A DNA stretch of 64,000 nt. Source: Microbacterium sp. H1-D42. GTDB lineage: Bacteria; Actinomycetota; Actinomycetes; Actinomycetales; Microbacteriaceae. The first letter of the stretch is position 1, and each line of letters begins with the position of its first letter. Made by a program: the position numbers and the translations under genes. Of this stretch, positions 62,648 to 64,000 are shown piece by piece. The stretch covers positions 2,294,001-2,358,000 of the forward strand of contig NZ_CP093342.1 in the NCBI RefSeq assembly GCF_022637555.1, given 5' to 3'. Under the pieces are notes generated by a model, which ran no database searches, had not been told where the DNA came from, and saw only the letters and a program-made list of their open reading frames with translations.

Positions 62648-63877
62648 CTATGCGTCTCCTCGCGCGGCGTGCTCCTCCCAGGCATCCGACAGCCGCTGCA
62701 CGGCCGCCTCGAAACGCTCGGTCGCAGCCCCGGGGGTCGTATCGCCGAAGTAGCGCGTCGACCAGCGGCCCAGCCGAGCGACCGCGTCCTCGTCGGCGCG
62801 GACGCGCTCGACCTCGGCGACGACGTCGTGCGCCGCGTCGGCCGTCAGCCATTCGCAGTCGGCGAGGTATCCGGTGCGATCGATCTGCGCCTCGTCGCTG
62901 ACCGGGCGCGTGACCAGCAGCGGCTTGCCGGTGGCGAGGCGGTCGTAGATCATCGCCGAGACGTCGACGATCGCGACGTCGGATGCTGTCAGCTGCCACC
63001 CGATCTGCGAGCCGTCATCGTGCACGTGCTGCGCCGCCGGGTCCGCAGCGTTCGCGGCGCGGATCATCGAGACGATGCGAAGGTGTGCGGCACGGTACGC
63101 ATCATCCGTCACCCCGGTGCGAGGATGCGGGCGGTAGATCAGCCGATGCCGACCGGTGCTGAGCAACTGCTCCACCAGCGTCACGCCGTGGCTGCGCACG
63201 GAACCGTAGCTCATGGACGCGCGATCGCCTTCCCAGGTCGGGGCGTAGAGCACGACGCTGCGCGCATCCGGGACGTAAGGCAGCGCACCGCCGAAGTGAT
63301 CGGCCTGTGGGCGGCCGATCATGCTCGTGCGCGCGTCGACCTCGTAGTCCCACAGCGCATCGGCCAACCGGTCGCGTGCGGCGTCGCCCGCGATGAACGC
63401 GTGGTCGTAGGCCTTGTACTGGTTGCTGGTCATGTACACCTTGTCGGACTCGCCGTGGTTGATGAACACGTGCCAGCGCCGTCCGTAGCGGAACATCCGG
63501 AAGTTGCGGGTGTTCTGGTTCACGTACAGCACGATCCGAATCTGCTGATCGTCGAGGAACCGTTCGAGATCATCGACACCGGGCACGAAGGCGGTCGGCA
63601 GCGCATCGTCATCCAGCAACGCCTCCGCCCCCAGCGGCGAGCGCGAGAGCACGACGACGGGATGTCTTCTGCTGAGCCGCTGCAGCGGCCCGTACCACTG
63701 CCGGATCTGGTACATGTTCACGTCGCTGTCGGCGAAGTGCACGGCGATCCGGAATCGGTCGGCATCCAGCGGACCGCGGGCCGCGAATCTGCGCCGCACG
63801 CGGTCGCGAGCGGCCCTGATGGCGAACGTCCGCCGCAGCAGACGGTACGCCTTCTTCACATCTCTGATGGCGTCCAT
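62648..63877 (-). CDS. CDP-glycerol glycerophosphotransferase-like protein, copy 2
   Basis: From ATG 63877 (six bases after a TATGGT box) the protein is 409 residues. It is closely related to copy 1: both share VLYVNQNTRNF, MFRYGRRWHVFINHGESDK, YKAYD, IGRPQADH, LYAPTWEGDR and YRPHPR. It lacks the acidic tail. The gap to copy 1 is 23 bases. The two may form a heteromeric or sequential pair that builds a teichoic-type chain. Because the donor is not evident from sequence, CDP-glycerol, CDP-ribitol or another polyol is possible. Confidence 0.85.
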   Translation of the reverse strand: MDAIRDVKKAYRLLRRTFAIRAARDRVRRRFAARGPLDADRFRIAVHFADSDVNMYQIRQWYGPLQRLSRRHPVVVLSRSPLGAEALLDDDALPTAFVPGVDDLERFLDDQQIRIVLYVNQNTRNFRMFRYGRRWHVFINHGESDKVYMTSNQYKAYDHAFIAGDAARDRLADALWDYEVDARTSMIGRPQADHFGGALPYVPDARSVVLYAPTWEGDRASMSYGSVRSHGVTLVEQLLSTGRHRLIYRPHPRTGVTDDAYRAAHLRIVSMIRAANAADPAAQHVHDDGSQIGWQLTASDVAIVDVSAMIYDRLATGKPLLVTRPVSDEAQIDRTGYLADCEWLTADAAHDVVAEVERVRADEDAVARLGRWSTRYFGDTTPGAATERFEAAVQRLSDAWEEHAARGDA

Positions 63878-63949
63878 CCGGTGACCATAGTCGGCCGACC
63901 TCAACGGCGGCCGATTCTGACGCCCATCCCCGCATGACATGATCGACTC

Positions 63950-64000
63950 GTGCACGAGAACGACCGGACCGCAGCAGAGGGCGTCTCGTTCGTCATGCCC
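63950..64000 (+). CDS. Start of a GT2 glycosyltransferase (cut by window edge)
   Basis: Seventeen codons are visible from GTG 63950. The last residues, VSFVMP, fit the first strand of a GT2 domain (usually continuing with N/Y and NE). CATGAT lies six bases before the GTG, in line with the leaderless pattern of the window. The call is tentative. Confidence 0.45.
   Translation, partial: MHENDRTAAEGVSFVMP

Overview
The window is high-GC DNA from an actinobacterium, most likely a member of the Microbacteriaceae (Microbacterium-like). Three observations support this: WhiB2, DUF3499 and DUF5719 genes; many genes whose start codon lies 6-9 bases after a TANNNT -10 box (leaderless transcripts); and two secreted proteins with cell-wall-binding type 2 repeats. 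The gene order also recalls conserved actinobacterial neighbourhoods: DUF58 / SpoIIM / RDD; DUF3499 / zincin-like / whiB2 / manA; and birA / PH-domain / purK / purE / LCP. I place the organism by inference; no rRNA gene is present.

Layout. 1-5.4 kb: end of a DUF58 gene, a fur-katA peroxide-defence pair, aquaporin Z, then the divergent SpoIIM and RDD membrane genes. 5.4-8.4 kb: a MacAB-like export system (permease, ATPase, adaptor) with 4-base overlaps. 8.4-15.2 kb: DUF3499, a degenerate zincin, DUF5719, a 1002-residue GT2-like membrane protein, whiB2 and manA. 15.3-24.3 kb: a galactan-type locus with two overlapping O-antigen-ligase/polymerase genes, a GlfT2 homologue, a second GT2, a membrane-anchored protein, a Wzm/Wzt exporter and UDP-galactopyranose mutase (glf). 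24.4-30.1 kb: a 1909-residue secreted haem peroxidase with three cell-wall-binding repeats inside its catalytic domain, followed by RTX-type calcium repeats. 30.4-53.2 kb: a second polysaccharide locus with a lipoprotein, polyprenol-linked mannosyltransferase-type genes, WecB/WecC enzymes, a 3-amino-sugar branch (dehydrogenase, aminotransferase, acetyltransferase), many GT4 enzymes, a PglK-like flippase and a second Wzm/Wzt pair. 53.3-58.2 kb: a secreted lysozyme-like protein with three cell-wall-binding repeats, a GT4 and an LCP ligase. 58.1-64 kb: purE, purK, a PH-domain protein, birA, two CDP-glycerol-transferase-like paralogues and the start of a GT2.

How the genes fit together. glf supplies UDP-galactofuranose, GlfT2 polymerises it, and the nearby Wzm/Wzt pair can export the chain. 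The second locus makes nucleotide sugars of the mannosaminuronate and 3-acetamido type, adds them with GT4 enzymes, and exports the product through the flippase or the second ABC pair. The LCP protein is the likely enzyme that attaches finished glycopolymer to peptidoglycan, and the two secreted repeat proteins are likely to bind that wall.

Points most worth a second look: the peroxidase with the inserted wall-binding triplet; an inverted duplication of a two-gene module (GT plus a small protein of unknown function); an unusually long run of overlapping genes at 39.8-49.6 kb; and a four-unit, 11-base direct repeat upstream of the secreted lysozyme-like gene.
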